This document shows, piece by piece, positions 16,841 through 26,329 of a stretch of DNA of 64,000 nt (the stretch's first letter is position 1; each line of letters opens with the position of its first letter). The translations under genes were made by a program, and so were the position numbers. This DNA comes from Halomonas eurihalina. Lineage in GTDB: Bacteria; Pseudomonadota; Gammaproteobacteria; Pseudomonadales; Halomonadaceae. The stretch spans positions 148,283 through 212,282 of the forward strand of contig NZ_VTPU01000006.1 of NCBI RefSeq assembly GCF_008274785.1, read 5' to 3'. The notes under the pieces are model-generated. The model ran no database searches. It worked only from the letters and a program-made list of their open reading frames with translations, and had not been told where the DNA came from.

Positions 16841-17632
16841 TCATTGAATGACATGGTTATTCTGTGGCTTGCCATATGCCGTTGGGGAGACTCCCGTCCA
16901 GCAGCGGAATGCATAGGAGAAAGCGCTTACGCTTGTATATCCAAGTTCGATGGCGACGTTGGAAACGGATGCACCTTGCAGCAGGGCGTCGATCGCCATG
17001 TTCATCATGACTTGCTGTCGCCACTGCCTGAAGCTGAGCCCCAGCTCTCGACGCAATAGGCGATTGATGGTTCGCGGGCTGGCGCCGGCCCTCTCAGCCA
17101 GCCTCTCGAGATGTGGATGATCTGCCGGAGACTTTAATACCTCTTCGCAGACTCGTGCCGCCCGACGATCATTCGGCAGGTGGATGCGGGGAATCGTGAG
17201 GGCGGGGGTGCGTAATTCTTCGAAGAGCAGCCCCAAGAGGTGGACGTGGCGATCTGCACGGAAAGCATGTTCCGAGCTGCGCTCGACTGTGCGCAGGATG
17301 AGCTCTTGTGTCATGGGTGAGACAGCGACTGATCGGAATTCATCGGGCAGGGCGGCGTCACTGCAATAGAGCGATGCCATCTCGGTATCTTCGCGCACGC
17401 GTATCGCATGCTCCATACCAGGGGGAATCAGTGCGGCCCGCCCGGGATCGACCACGCAGACATGCTGCCTGACGTGCACTTGCAATGTTCCCGAACGGGC
17501 ATAGAGCACCTGAAGCGTGTCGTGGGTATGGGATGCGATGAGGCTGCCGGAGGCATAGCGGCTCACATGTGGTGCTACCCGGCTCGTTGGGGTATCGAGC
17601 CTGTCTACTTGGGTTGTCGACATGAGGCGCAT
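16841..17632 (-). CDS. AraC family transcriptional regulator (cupin type)
   Basis: The 263-residue regulator has an N-terminal cupin sensor domain (ASHTHDTLQVLYARSGTLQV near residue 32, then LIPPGMEHAIRV) and a C-terminal AraC DNA-binding domain. The latter shows LERLAERAGASPRTINRLL near residue 172 and IELGYTSVSAFSYAFR near residue 230. It is convergent with the LysE gene, 46 bp apart. Regulators of this type often control a nearby transporter, and the LysE gene is the closest candidate. The start could also be the internal ATG at 17623; neither has a decisive ribosome binding site. Confidence 0.85.
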   Translation of the reverse strand: MRLMSTTQVDRLDTPTSRVAPHVSRYASGSLIASHTHDTLQVLYARSGTLQVHVRQHVCVVDPGRAALIPPGMEHAIRVREDTEMASLYCSDAALPDEFRSVAVSPMTQELILRTVERSSEHAFRADRHVHLLGLLFEELRTPALTIPRIHLPNDRRAARVCEEVLKSPADHPHLERLAERAGASPRTINRLLRRELGLSFRQWRQQVMMNMAIDALLQGASVSNVAIELGYTSVSAFSYAFRCWTGVSPTAYGKPQNNHVIQ

Positions 17633-18019
17633 GGCTCCCTGGCCGTGACCGGAGGGTCATTCCACATAGCACATAGGGTGAGCTTACCCGATGCTCATCT
17701 TCGCGCAGTATAGCGTCTGCCTCTCGATGTCACATGTCGAAGGGCGCTGATAATTGTGGAATGAAAATATACAAAAACGACGCGCATTTAAATTTGTTTA
17801 AAAACATAATCTTATGCATTTTGTCGCGAACATATCGGTAAATTTGTCGCATTTGTTCAAGTTTTGCCGGGCGAGCTTGGCTATTAATACCCCTATTCGC
17901 TGGACGCACCTCGATGCCGTCGAGGGCCGGTGTCTTTGATGGAGACGGTGGTGTCGTTTGCAGAATGCCGTGCGATCCACTTTTTCTTAACGTTGTGAAG
18001 CCAACCCTCAGGTGATGCC
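17633..18019. promoter_or_regulatory. AT-rich control region before glyA-sox
   Basis: The 387 bp contain a markedly AT-rich stretch (about 17755-17860), a TATTAA box at 17882-17887 with no good -35, and a small hairpin CCTCGA/TCGAGG at 17909-17925. It should hold promoters for the AraC gene and for glyA-soxBDAG. I do not see a glycine riboswitch fold. Confidence 0.5.
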
Positions 18020-19321
18020 ATGAACGACAATAACCTTACCCAGACCGATCCGCAGATCGCTGCCGCCATCGCTGACGAAGTGGCGCGCCAGGAAGCCCAT
18101 ATCGAGTTGATCGCCTCGGAGAACTACGCCAGTCCGCAGGTCATGGCGGCCCAGGGCACTCAGCTGACCAACAAGTATGCCGAGGGCTATCCCGGCAAGC
18201 GTTACTACGGCGGCTGCGAGCATGTCGATGTGGTCGAGCGCCTGGCCATCGAGCGTGCCTGCGCACTGTTCGGCGCCGACTACGCCAACGTCCAGCCGCA
18301 TTCGGGCGCCCAGGCCAATGCCGCGGCCTTCATGGCCCTGGTCTCGCCGGGCGATACCGTGCTGGGCATGAGCCTGGCCCATGGTGGCCACCTGACCCAC
18401 GGTGCGGCGCCGAACTTCTCCGGCAAGTACTACAACGCCGTGCAGTATGGGTTGAATCCCGAGACCGGCGAGATCGATTATGACGAGGTCGAGCGCCTGG
18501 CGGAGGAGCACCAGCCCAAGCTGATCATCGCTGGCTTCTCGGCCTATTCCCGGGTGATCAACTGGCGCCGCTTCCGCGATATCGCCGATCGCGTGGGAGC
18601 CTGGCTGCTGGTCGACATGGCGCACATCGCCGGCCTGGTGGCCGCCGGACATTATCCGAGCCCGCTGCCCCATGCCCATGTGGTGACCACTACCACCCAC
18701 AAGACCCTGCGTGGCCCGCGCGGCGGCCTGATTCTGTCCGCCAGCGGCGATGAGGCGCTCTACAAGAAGCTCAACGGTGCGGTCTTCCCCGGCCAGCAGG
18801 GCGGCCCGCTGATGCATGTCATCGCCGCCAAGGCGGTAGCCTTCCGCGAGGCCATGAGCCAGGACTTCGTGCGCTATCAGGCACGGGTCATCGACAACGC
18901 CCGCGCCATGGCCGAGGTCTTCGTCGAGCGCGGCTGCGATGTGGTCTCCGGTGGCACCGACGATCACCTCTTCCTGGTGTCGCTGATCAAGCTCGGCGTG
19001 ACCGGCAAGGACGCGGATGCTGCCCTGGGGCGTGCTCACATCACCGTCAACAAGAACGCGGTACCCAATGACCCCCAGAGTCCCTTCGTGACCTCGGGCC
19101 TGCGTATTGGCACCCCGGCGGTGACCACTCGGGGCTTCGATCAGGCGGATTGCGAGGCCCTGGCCGGCTGGATCTGCGACATCCTCGATGTGCTGGCCAA
19201 GGAAGAGGACACCACCGAGATCGAAGCCGAGGTTCGGGGCAAGGTCGCCGAGCTGTGCGCCCGCCATCCGGTCTATGGCGCTGGTCAGGAAAGTCAGGCC
19301 GACGCCGCGTCCATCGCGTGA
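18020..19321 (+). CDS. glyA: Serine hydroxymethyltransferase
   Basis: The 433-residue PLP enzyme interconverts glycine plus 5,10-methylene-THF with serine plus THF. The PLP lysine is K228 in [14 protein letters not shown]. The N-terminal [10 protein letters not shown] (near residue 27) and the [15 protein letters not shown] motif complete the identification. Here it heads the sarcosine oxidase genes, where it can use both products of sarcosine oxidation (glycine and methylene-THF) to make serine. This pairing also occurs in Pseudomonas betaine loci. A hairpin lies between glyA and soxB, so expression of the two may be uncoupled. Confidence 0.95.
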   Translation: MNDNNLTQTDPQIAAAIADEVARQEAHIELIASENYASPQVMAAQGTQLTNKYAEGYPGKRYYGGCEHVDVVERLAIERACALFGADYANVQPHSGAQANAAAFMALVSPGDTVLGMSLAHGGHLTHGAAPNFSGKYYNAVQYGLNPETGEIDYDEVERLAEEHQPKLIIAGFSAYSRVINWRRFRDIADRVGAWLLVDMAHIAGLVAAGHYPSPLPHAHVVTTTTHKTLRGPRGGLILSASGDEALYKKLNGAVFPGQQGGPLMHVIAAKAVAFREAMSQDFVRYQARVIDNARAMAEVFVERGCDVVSGGTDDHLFLVSLIKLGVTGKDADAALGRAHITVNKNAVPNDPQSPFVTSGLRIGTPAVTTRGFDQADCEALAGWICDILDVLAKEEDTTEIEAEVRGKVAELCARHPVYGAGQESQADAASIA

Positions 19322-19327
19322 AGCCTT

Positions 19328-19346
19328 CCCGCCCGATTCGGGCGGG
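19328..19346 (+). terminator. Hairpin between glyA and soxB
   Basis: An 8-bp stem CCCGCCCG/CGGGCGGG has a 3-base loop and no T-run. It may act as a stability or processing element inside the operon rather than a full terminator. Confidence 0.5.
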
Positions 19347-19366
19347 AGTCCAGTAGGAGAGATCCC

Positions 19367-20617
19367 ATGCAACGTTATTCAGGCTTCGGGCTGGTCAAGC
19401 ACGCACTGAGCCACCACGAGAACTGGCAGCGCCAGTGGCGCAACCCCACGCCCAAGAAGGCGTACGACGTGATCATCATCGGCGGGGGCGGCCATGGCCT
19501 CGGCACCGCCTATTACCTGGCCAAGGAATTCGGCATCCGCAATGTGGCGGTGATCGAGAAAGGCTGGCTGGGTGGCGGCAACACGGCGCGCAACACCACC
19601 ATCGTGCGTTCCAACTATCTGTGGGACGAGGCCGCCGCGCTCTACGAGCATTCCATGAAACGCTGGGAAGGGCTGTCCCAGGATCTCAACTATAACGTCA
19701 TGTTCTCCCAGCGCGGCGTGCTCAACCTCGGGCATACCCTGCAGGACATGCGTGATATCCAGCGCCGGGTCAACGCCAATCGCTTGAACGGCATCGATGG
19801 CGAGGTGCTCGACGCCAAGGGCGTTCAGGAACTGGTGCCGATCATGGATTGCTCCAAGAACGCCCGGTATCCGGTGATGGGAGCCTCCTGGCAACCGCGC
19901 GCCGGGGTGGCGCGCCACGATGCCGTGGCCTGGGGCTATGCCCGGGGCGCCGATGCTCTCGGCGTGGACATCCTGCAGCAGACCGAGGTCACCGGTTTCA
20001 AGATTCGCGATGGCCAGGTCTACGGCGTGCACACCAATCGCGGCGACATCGAGGCCAAGACCGTTGGCTGCGTGGCCGCTGGTAACTCCGGGGTACTGGC
20101 GAAGATGGCGGGGCTCAAGCTGCCGCTGGAATCGCACCCGTTGCAGGCGCTGGTCTCCGAGCCGCTCAAGCCGGTGCTCGATACCGTGGTGATGTCCAAC
20201 CATGTGCACGGTTATATCAGCCAGTCGGACAAGGGCGATCTGGTCATCGGCGCCGGTATCGATGGCTACACCGGCTATGGTCAGCGAGGCAGCTATCCGA
20301 CCGTGGAGCACACCCTGCAGGCTATCGTCGAGATGTTCCCGATCTTCTCCCGGGTACGCATGAACCGACAGTGGGGCGGCATCGTCGACACTTGCCCGGA
20401 TGCCTGCCCGCTCATCTCCAAAACCAAGGTGAAAGGGCTCTACTTCAACTGCGGCTGGGGAACCGGAGGCTTCAAGGCTACACCGGGCTCGGCCCATGTA
20501 TTCGCCGCCAGCCTCGCCAAGGGGGAGATGCATCCGCTCGCCGCGCCGTTCTCCATCGACCGCTTCAATACCGGGGCGTTGATTGATGAGCATGGGGCCG
20601 CCGGGGTAGCCCACTAG
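19367..20617 (+). CDS. soxB: Heterotetrameric sarcosine oxidase, beta subunit
   Basis: The 416-residue FAD subunit oxidises sarcosine to glycine in the cytosolic SoxBDAG complex. It has a dinucleotide-binding motif [16 protein letters not shown] near residues 31-46. It also carries the HENWQRQWR lead-in typical of SoxB and a C-terminal [13 protein letters not shown] motif at the flavin site. AGGAGAG precedes the ATG. It is separated from soxD by about 100 bp that hold a hairpin, an unusual gap in an otherwise overlapping operon. Confidence 0.95.
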   Translation: MQRYSGFGLVKHALSHHENWQRQWRNPTPKKAYDVIIIGGGGHGLGTAYYLAKEFGIRNVAVIEKGWLGGGNTARNTTIVRSNYLWDEAAALYEHSMKRWEGLSQDLNYNVMFSQRGVLNLGHTLQDMRDIQRRVNANRLNGIDGEVLDAKGVQELVPIMDCSKNARYPVMGASWQPRAGVARHDAVAWGYARGADALGVDILQQTEVTGFKIRDGQVYGVHTNRGDIEAKTVGCVAAGNSGVLAKMAGLKLPLESHPLQALVSEPLKPVLDTVVMSNHVHGYISQSDKGDLVIGAGIDGYTGYGQRGSYPTVEHTLQAIVEMFPIFSRVRMNRQWGGIVDTCPDACPLISKTKVKGLYFNCGWGTGGFKATPGSAHVFAASLAKGEMHPLAAPFSIDRFNTGALIDEHGAAGVAH

Positions 20618-20635
20618 GATCCGTACAAAAATGGT

Positions 20636-20673
20636 CTGTGCTCGAGGACCGTCGTTCAGCGCCTGGAGCACAG
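20636..20673 (+). promoter_or_regulatory. Hairpin in the soxB-soxD interval
   Basis: CTGTGCTC (20636-20643) pairs with GAGCACAG (20666-20673) around a 22-base loop. It may be a processing or attenuation element that sets the ratio of SoxB to SoxDAG; this is inference. Confidence 0.4.
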
Positions 20674-20718
20674 AAAGAATGCTTCGCTTTCATCCTGAGT
20701 GATGGAGGGACGAGAAAA

Positions 20719-21066
20719 ATGTTTCATATCTACTGCCCCTATTGCGGCGAGTACCGGGAAGAAGAAGAGTTTCACCCGAAGGGCGAGGCTCATATCGTGC
20801 GTCCGGAGGATCCCGAGACGTGCAGCGACGAGGAGTGGGGCGATTACCTGTTCTTCCGCCACAATCCGCGCGGTATCCACCATGAGATGTGGGTGCACGC
20901 CGTGGGCTGCCGCAAGTTTTTCAACATCACCCGCAACACGGCGACCTACGAGATCCTCGAGACGTACAAGATGGGTGAGGCGCCGTCCATCACGGCCGAG
21001 TCCCGTGACGACCGGGCAGCGGCCGAGGCTGAAACCGCCGAGAAACAGGAAGGAGTCCGCGCATGA
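20719..21066 (+). CDS. soxD: Sarcosine oxidase, delta subunit
   Basis: The 115-residue zinc-binding subunit starts MFHIYCPYCGEYREEEEF. The CPYCG pair, the later HHEMW and the GCRKFFNI segment supply the conserved Cys and His zinc ligands. ATG 20719 is chosen because GGAGGGA (20704-20710) is well placed; the frame is open further upstream but without similarity. Its C-terminal Ala/Glu tail is a little longer than in many homologues. The stop overlaps the soxA start (ATGA). Confidence 0.93.
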   Translation: MFHIYCPYCGEYREEEEFHPKGEAHIVRPEDPETCSDEEWGDYLFFRHNPRGIHHEMWVHAVGCRKFFNITRNTATYEILETYKMGEAPSITAESRDDRAAAEAETAEKQEGVRA

Positions 21067-24000
21067 GCCAGTCCAACCGACTCGCCCAGGGCGGGCGCAT
21101 CGACCGCTCTCGTGAGCTGAGTTTCACCTTCAACGGCAAGTCCTACCGGGGGCATCCCGGCGATACCCTGGCCTCGGCTCTGCTGGCCAACGGCGTGGAT
21201 ATCGTCAATCGCAGCTTCAAGTATTCTCGGCCACGGGGCATTGTTGCCGCCGGTGCCGAGGAGCCCAATGCGGTGATTCAACTGGGCAGTACCGAAGCGG
21301 CCCAGGTGCCCAATGTGCGGGCCACGCAACAGGCGTTGTTCGAAGGCCTCGAGGCGCGCAGCACCAACGGCTGGCCCAGTGTGCAGCGCGACCTGATGGG
21401 CGTGATCGGCAAGTTGGGCGGTCAATTCATGCCGCCGGGGTTCTACTACAAGACCTTCATGGCGCCGGCCTCGATGTGGATGACCTACGAGAAGTACATC
21501 CGCAAGAGCGCCGGGCTCGGGCGCAGCCCGATGGAAAAGGACCCGGACATCTATGATCACCTCAATCGCCACTGCGATGTGCTGGTAATCGGCGCCGGGC
21601 CGGCGGGGCTGGCGGCGGCGCTGGCGGCCGGTCGCAGCGGTGCCCGAGTGATCCTGGCCGACGAGCAGGAGGAGATGGGCGGCTCATTGCTCGATTCCCG
21701 AGAGTTGCTCGATGAGCGGCCGGCGGATCAGTGGGTGGCTGAGGCTCTCGAGGAGCTGGCCGGACTCGATAACGTCCTGCTGCTGCCGCGTACCACCGCC
21801 AACGGCTATCACGATCACAACTTCGTGACGCTGCATGAGCGGCGTACCGAGCACCTGGCCGAAACGGCTCCACGCGAGAACGGTCGCCGCCAGGCGCGTT
21901 CCCGCCTGCATCGCGTCCGGGCCGGACGGGTGGTGCTGGCCACCGGTGCCCATGAGCGTCCGCTGGTCTACGGCAACAACGATGTACCGGGCAATCTGCA
22001 GGCCGGTGCCGTCTCCACCTATATCCGTCGCTACGGGGTCGTGCCCGGCAACAAGCTGGTGCTCTCCACCAGCAACGATCATGCCTACCGCGCCGCACTC
22101 GACTGGGTGGAAAGCGGGCGCGAGGTGGTGGCCATTGCCGATGCGCGTCCCGAGCCCGTCGGGGAACTGGTCGAGCAGGCCCGTGCCAAGGGCATTCGCA
22201 TCATTCCCGGTGCGGCGGTGCTCGAGGCGCGAGGACAGAACCGTGTGACCGGCGCCCGAGTGGCACGAGTGGATCTCGAAGGCTTCCGGGTGAGTGGCGA
22301 TGCTGAATCGCTCGACTGCGACACCATCGCCAGCTCCGGCGGCTATAGCCCGGTGATTCACCTGGCGTCGCATACCGGAGCTCGCCCCACCTGGCGCGAC
22401 GATATCCTCGGGTTCGTGCCGAACCTGGTGGAAGGGGTGCTGGCGGCTGGCGGCACCCAAGGCGTCTATGCCATTGGCGAGGTATTGGCCGATGGTTGGG
22501 AGGCAGGTAGTCGGGCGGCCGGTGATACTGGCTTCGATACCGTCGAGGCGCGTCTGCCGAATGTCGGGGCACGCAATGAAGGCAAGCCGGTGGCGCTCTA
22601 TCAGGTGCCTCACGAGAAGCCGACTCTGCGCGGGCCGAAGCAGTTCGTCGATCTACAGAACGATGTGACGGCGGCCGCCATCGAGGTGGCGACTCGCGAG
22701 GGCTTCGAGTCCATCGAACATGTCAAGCGCTACACTGCCATGGGCTTCGGTACCGACCAGGGCAAGCTCGGCAACATCAATGGCATGGCCATCGCCGCGC
22801 GTTGCCTGGGACGCTCGATCCCGGAGGTTGGCACCACGGTGTTCCGGCCTAACTACACGCCGGTGACTTTCGGTGCCGTGGTCGGTCGCCATTGCCGCGA
22901 ATTGTTCGACCCCGAGCGCTATACCGCCATACACCAATGGCATGTGGAGCACGGCGCCGAGTTCGAGGATGTCGGCCAGTGGAAGCGCCCCTGGTACTTC
23001 CCGCGTCGGGTCGAGGGCCGCATGGAAACCATGCATGAGGCGGTGGCCCGGGAATGCCGCGCGGTACGCGAGAAGGTCGGTATTCTCGATGCCTCGACGC
23101 TCGGCAAGATCGACATCCAGGGTCCGGACGCCCGTGAGTTCCTGGGGCGGGTCTATACCAACAAGTGGGCCAAGCTGGCGCCTGGCCGGGTGCGCTACGG
23201 CTTGATGTGCAAGGATGACGGCATGGTGATGGACGATGGCACCACCAGCTGCCTGGCTGAAAACCACTTCCTGATGACCGCCAGCACCGGCGGTGCCGCA
23301 GCCGTGCTGGAGTGGCTGGAGCTGTGGCACCAGACCGAGTGGCCCGAGTTGGAGGTCTACTTCAACTCGGTGACCGACCACTGGGCGACCATGACCGTGA
23401 CCGGTCCGGAAGCGCGCAAGCTGCTGGCCGAGGTCACCGATATCGATCTCGATCGCGAGGCTTTCAAGTTCATGGACTGGCGTGAGGGCACGGTGGCCGG
23501 TGTGCCGGCGCGGGTATTCCGTATCTCCTTCACCGGTGAGCTGGCTTACGAGATCAACGTTCAGGCCAACTATGCCCTGAATGTCTGGGAGACGCTGATC
23601 GCCCATGGCGAGAAGTACGACCTGACGCCTTATGGCACCGAGACCATGCATGTGCTGCGGGCCGAGAAGGGCTTCATCATCGCCGGTCAGGACACTGATG
23701 GATCGGTGACACCCGAGGATCTGGGCATGCACTGGGCGATCGGTTACGACAAGCCGTTCTCGTGGATCGGCAAGCGCGCCCTGACGCGCCCCGATACCGC
23801 ACGTACCGACCGCAAGCAGTTGGTGGGGCTCAAACCCCGCAACCCCGAGGTGGTACTGGAGGAAGGCGCACAGATCGTCTTCGATCCCGACCACGCGATT
23901 CCCATGCCCATGAAAGGGCATGTGACGTCCAGCTATTATAGCCCGACCCTGGGCAGCGGGTTTGCCCTGGCCGTGGTCAAGGGTGGTCAGCAGCGGATGG

Positions 24001-24101
24001 GCGAGACCGTCTATCTACCGATGGTCGACGGCCAGGTCCACGAGGCCGAGATCGTCAGTCCGATCTTCGTCGACCCCAAGGGAGAGCGCCAGAATGTCTA
24101 A
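21063..24101 (+). CDS. soxA: Sarcosine oxidase, alpha subunit
   Basis: The 1012-residue subunit binds NAD and carries the folate-dependent half reaction that captures the methyl group as 5,10-methylene-THF. Residues ~15-100 form a ferredoxin-like fold (FTFNGKSYRGHPGDTLASAL). A Rossmann NAD-binding domain follows (VLVIGAGPAGLAAALAAGRSG near residue 175). The C-terminal ~400 residues are a GcvT/aminomethyltransferase-type domain (KVGILDASTLGKIDIQG near residue 670, ELAYEINV near residue 825). The length is typical of the family. It overlaps soxD by 4 bp and soxG by 8 bp, so the three are translationally linked. Confidence 0.95.
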   Translation: MSQSNRLAQGGRIDRSRELSFTFNGKSYRGHPGDTLASALLANGVDIVNRSFKYSRPRGIVAAGAEEPNAVIQLGSTEAAQVPNVRATQQALFEGLEARSTNGWPSVQRDLMGVIGKLGGQFMPPGFYYKTFMAPASMWMTYEKYIRKSAGLGRSPMEKDPDIYDHLNRHCDVLVIGAGPAGLAAALAAGRSGARVILADEQEEMGGSLLDSRELLDERPADQWVAEALEELAGLDNVLLLPRTTANGYHDHNFVTLHERRTEHLAETAPRENGRRQARSRLHRVRAGRVVLATGAHERPLVYGNNDVPGNLQAGAVSTYIRRYGVVPGNKLVLSTSNDHAYRAALDWVESGREVVAIADARPEPVGELVEQARAKGIRIIPGAAVLEARGQNRVTGARVARVDLEGFRVSGDAESLDCDTIASSGGYSPVIHLASHTGARPTWRDDILGFVPNLVEGVLAAGGTQGVYAIGEVLADGWEAGSRAAGDTGFDTVEARLPNVGARNEGKPVALYQVPHEKPTLRGPKQFVDLQNDVTAAAIEVATREGFESIEHVKRYTAMGFGTDQGKLGNINGMAIAARCLGRSIPEVGTTVFRPNYTPVTFGAVVGRHCRELFDPERYTAIHQWHVEHGAEFEDVGQWKRPWYFPRRVEGRMETMHEAVARECRAVREKVGILDASTLGKIDIQGPDAREFLGRVYTNKWAKLAPGRVRYGLMCKDDGMVMDDGTTSCLAENHFLMTASTGGAAAVLEWLELWHQTEWPELEVYFNSVTDHWATMTVTGPEARKLLAEVTDIDLDREAFKFMDWREGTVAGVPARVFRISFTGELAYEINVQANYALNVWETLIAHGEKYDLTPYGTETMHVLRAEKGFIIAGQDTDGSVTPEDLGMHWAIGYDKPFSWIGKRALTRPDTARTDRKQLVGLKPRNPEVVLEEGAQIVFDPDHAIPMPMKGHVTSSYYSPTLGSGFALAVVKGGQQRMGETVYLPMVDGQVHEAEIVSPIFVDPKGERQNV

Positions 24102-24744
24102 CAGTGTTGATGACAAGGTCAAAACCTTCGATACCCGCACCGAGGCCAAGGTACCGGTGGAGTCGCCGCTGGCCTATTCCTATCGACGTTCGGGCGCCCC
24201 GGCGCCCGGCGAGGGCAGTGGCGTGGTCGTGCGCGAACGGCCCTTCCTCGGCCATCTGGTACTGCGGGGCGGGGCCATCATCCTCGACGAGGCGCTGCGT
24301 GAGGTGCTCGATATTTCCCTGCCGGGCGAGCCCCAGGCGCTGGTCTTCGATGCCAGCGGCGAGCGCAGCGTGCAGTGGATATCGCCCGATGAGTGGCTGC
24401 TGATCGTTCCCGGTGGCGAGGAGTTCGAACTGGAGAACCGGCTGCGCGAGGCCCTGGGAGATGCGCATTTCGCCATCACCAACATCGGTGGCGGCCAGAC
24501 TCTGCTCGAGTTGGAAGGGGAGGCAGTCAGTGAGCTGCTGATGAAGTCGGTGATCTATGACGCCGATCCGCACCATTTCCCGGTGGGCAAGGGAGTGACC
24601 ACGGTGTTCGCCAAGACCTCGGTGATTCTGCGGCGTTCCTCCGAGACACGCTGGGAACTGGTGGCGCGACGCAGCTTCGCTGATTACATCTATCGTTGGC
24701 TGCTGGATGCCGGGGAGGAATACGCCATCGGCATCGTGCGTTGA
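24094..24744 (+). CDS. soxG: Sarcosine oxidase, gamma subunit
   Basis: The 216-residue subunit completes the SoxBDAG complex and also has a GcvT-like fold. Recognisable parts are LHL-type strand residues near GHLVLRGG, the SPDEWLLIVP motif near residue 107, and HHFPVGKGVTTVFAKTSVIL near residue 165. ATG 24094 is the reasonable start, with GGAGAG (24081-24086) upstream, and overlaps the soxA stop; the open frame before it runs inside soxA. A strong terminator follows. Confidence 0.93.
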   Translation: MSNSVDDKVKTFDTRTEAKVPVESPLAYSYRRSGAPAPGEGSGVVVRERPFLGHLVLRGGAIILDEALREVLDISLPGEPQALVFDASGERSVQWISPDEWLLIVPGGEEFELENRLREALGDAHFAITNIGGGQTLLELEGEAVSELLMKSVIYDADPHHFPVGKGVTTVFAKTSVILRRSSETRWELVARRSFADYIYRWLLDAGEEYAIGIVR

Positions 24745-24770
24745 GCCGTTGCGGAGCATGAACCACCAAG

Positions 24771-24797
24771 GGCCGGGGCACTCCCCGGCCTGTTTTT
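24771..24797 (+). terminator. Rho-independent terminator of the sox operon
   Basis: GGCCGGGG (24771-24778) pairs with CCCCGGCC (24783-24790) and is followed by TGTTTTT. It lies between soxG and purU, so purU is probably expressed by read-through or from its own promoter. Confidence 0.9.
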
Positions 24798-24813
24798 ATC
24801 AGGAGATTTCGCT

Positions 24814-25680
24814 ATGAATCGTAGCGCCGATACCTGGATCATGACCGCCCAGTGCCCCAGCTGGTTGGGCACCGTGGATGTAGTCACGCGCTTTCTCAAG
24901 GAAAGCCGTTGCTATATCACCGAGCAGCAGTCCTTCGATGACAGACTGGCCGAACACTTCTTCATCCGTACTGAGTTCCGGCCGCTGGATGCCGACTTCG
25001 ACCCCGAGGACTTTCATGCCCGCTTCGCGCCCCGGGCGGCGGAGTTCGGGATGACGTTCGACCTGACCGCTCCGGATAGTCGCGTGCCAGTGGTGATCAT
25101 GGTCTCCAAGGCGGATCACTGCCTGAACGACTTGCTGTATCGCTATCGCACTGGGCAGTTGCCCATCGAGATCCGCGCCGTGGTGTCCAACCATCCTGAC
25201 CTGAAACCCCTCGCCGACTGGCACGGCCTGCCTTACTACCATTTCCCGGTCACAGCGGAGACCAAGGCAGAACAGGAAGCGCGTGTCTGGGGCGTGATCG
25301 AGGAAACCGGGGTGGAGCTGGTCATCCTGGCGCGCTACATGCAGGTGCTCTCGAGCGAGCTATGCGAGCGGCTCGCGGGGCGAGCGATCAACATTCATCA
25401 CTCGCTGCTGCCCGGCTTCAAGGGCGCCAAGCCCTACCACCAGGCCTATGCCAAGGGCGTCAAGCTGGTCGGCGCTACCGCCCACTACATCAATGACGAC
25501 CTGGACGAGGGGCCGATCATCACCCAGGGCGTGGAAACGGTCAGCCATGTCGACTACCCGGAGGATCTGGTCGAGAAGGGGCGTGATATCGAGCGGCTGA
25601 CCCTGGCGAGGGCCGTTGCCTATCATGTCGAGCGTCGTGTTTTTCTCAATGACCAGCGCACGGTGGTCTTTACGCGCTGA
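24814..25680 (+). CDS. purU: Formyltetrahydrofolate deformylase
   Basis: The 288-residue enzyme hydrolyses 10-formyl-THF to THF and formate. An N-terminal ACT domain (residues ~8-90) is followed by a formyltransferase-type domain with VVSNHPDL, LARYMQVLS, NIHHSLLPGFKG (near residues 190-201, with the catalytic His) and the closing DLDEGPIITQ. In the betaine cluster its job is presumably to recycle THF after C1 units accumulate from sarcosine and to release formate. AGGAG precedes the start. It lies after the sox terminator but in the same direction, as in Pseudomonas loci that carry purU beside sox. Confidence 0.93.
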   Translation: MNRSADTWIMTAQCPSWLGTVDVVTRFLKESRCYITEQQSFDDRLAEHFFIRTEFRPLDADFDPEDFHARFAPRAAEFGMTFDLTAPDSRVPVVIMVSKADHCLNDLLYRYRTGQLPIEIRAVVSNHPDLKPLADWHGLPYYHFPVTAETKAEQEARVWGVIEETGVELVILARYMQVLSSELCERLAGRAINIHHSLLPGFKGAKPYHQAYAKGVKLVGATAHYINDDLDEGPIITQGVETVSHVDYPEDLVEKGRDIERLTLARAVAYHVERRVFLNDQRTVVFTR

Positions 25681-25798
25681 GTACATGTTGTGACATTTGG
25701 TTACAATCCGTTACATTTTTCGCTGAACTCAGGCTCCTCGAGGGCGTCACAGGGAAGCGCAATCAGAAAACGCACCCAATGAATGACTGGAGATCTTC

Positions 25799-26182
25799 AT
25801 GCAACGATTCACTACCTTGCTGTCTGCCGCTGTACTTACCACCGGACTGATGGCAGGCGTTGCCCAGGCTCAGGAGTCAACCACTGCGACTGACCCGGCG
25901 CAGACTCAGGCCCAGACACAGAACTTCTCCGATGGGCAATTGCAGAAGTTCGCTGATGCTTCCCAGGAAATCGCCGTGATTTCTCAGGATTACACGCAGC
26001 AGCTCCAGGGTGCCGAGGGCGAAGAGGCCCAGCAATCCATCCGCGAGGAAGCCAACGGCAAGATGATCGAGGCGGTCGAAGGTAGTGGCCTCGAGGTGGA
26101 GACCTTCAATGCGATCGGCCAGGCGATCCAGCAGGATCCCGAGCTGATGCAACAGGTTCAGGAGATGACCCAGAGTCAGTGA
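25799..26182 (+). CDS. DUF4168 family secreted protein
   Basis: The 127-residue protein has a signal peptide (core LSAAVLTTGLMAGVAQA, cleavage near residue 24) and a mature part rich in Gln and acidic residues. DUF4168 signatures are FSDGQLQKFADASQEIAVI near residue 42 and the helical AIGQAIQQDPELMQQVQ near the end. The product should be periplasmic or secreted and mainly helical; function is unknown. It is monocistronic and followed by a strong terminator. Confidence 0.8.
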   Translation: MQRFTTLLSAAVLTTGLMAGVAQAQESTTATDPAQTQAQTQNFSDGQLQKFADASQEIAVISQDYTQQLQGAEGEEAQQSIREEANGKMIEAVEGSGLEVETFNAIGQAIQQDPELMQQVQEMTQSQ

Positions 26183-26221
26183 AGCGTATGACCTCCTTCC
26201 CGTAGCGGCGGGGACCAGCGA

Positions 26222-26248
26222 ATAGGCCACCTTCGGGTGGCCTATTTT
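26222..26248 (+). terminator. Rho-independent terminator after the DUF4168 gene
   Basis: ATAGGCCACC pairs with GGTGGCCTAT around a TTCG tetraloop and is followed by TTT. The frame of the next gene stays open back into this hairpin, which is one reason to place its start downstream. Confidence 0.9.
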
Positions 26249-26329
26249 CGTTGGGTTGAAGGCTGGCGCTTTACAGCCCATGGCGAGCCTTTCAAACTGA
26301 AGCGAATCTTTCTCGATCGGAGTCGGGAC

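Noticed and set aside
17740..18019. Glycine riboswitch before glyA
   Set aside because: No paired aptamer architecture with conserved glycine-riboswitch cores could be traced; only a small isolated stem is present.
26237..26329. Upstream start of the DUF294 protein
   Set aside because: The frame begins inside the terminator of the previous gene; ATG 26330 has a ribosome binding site.
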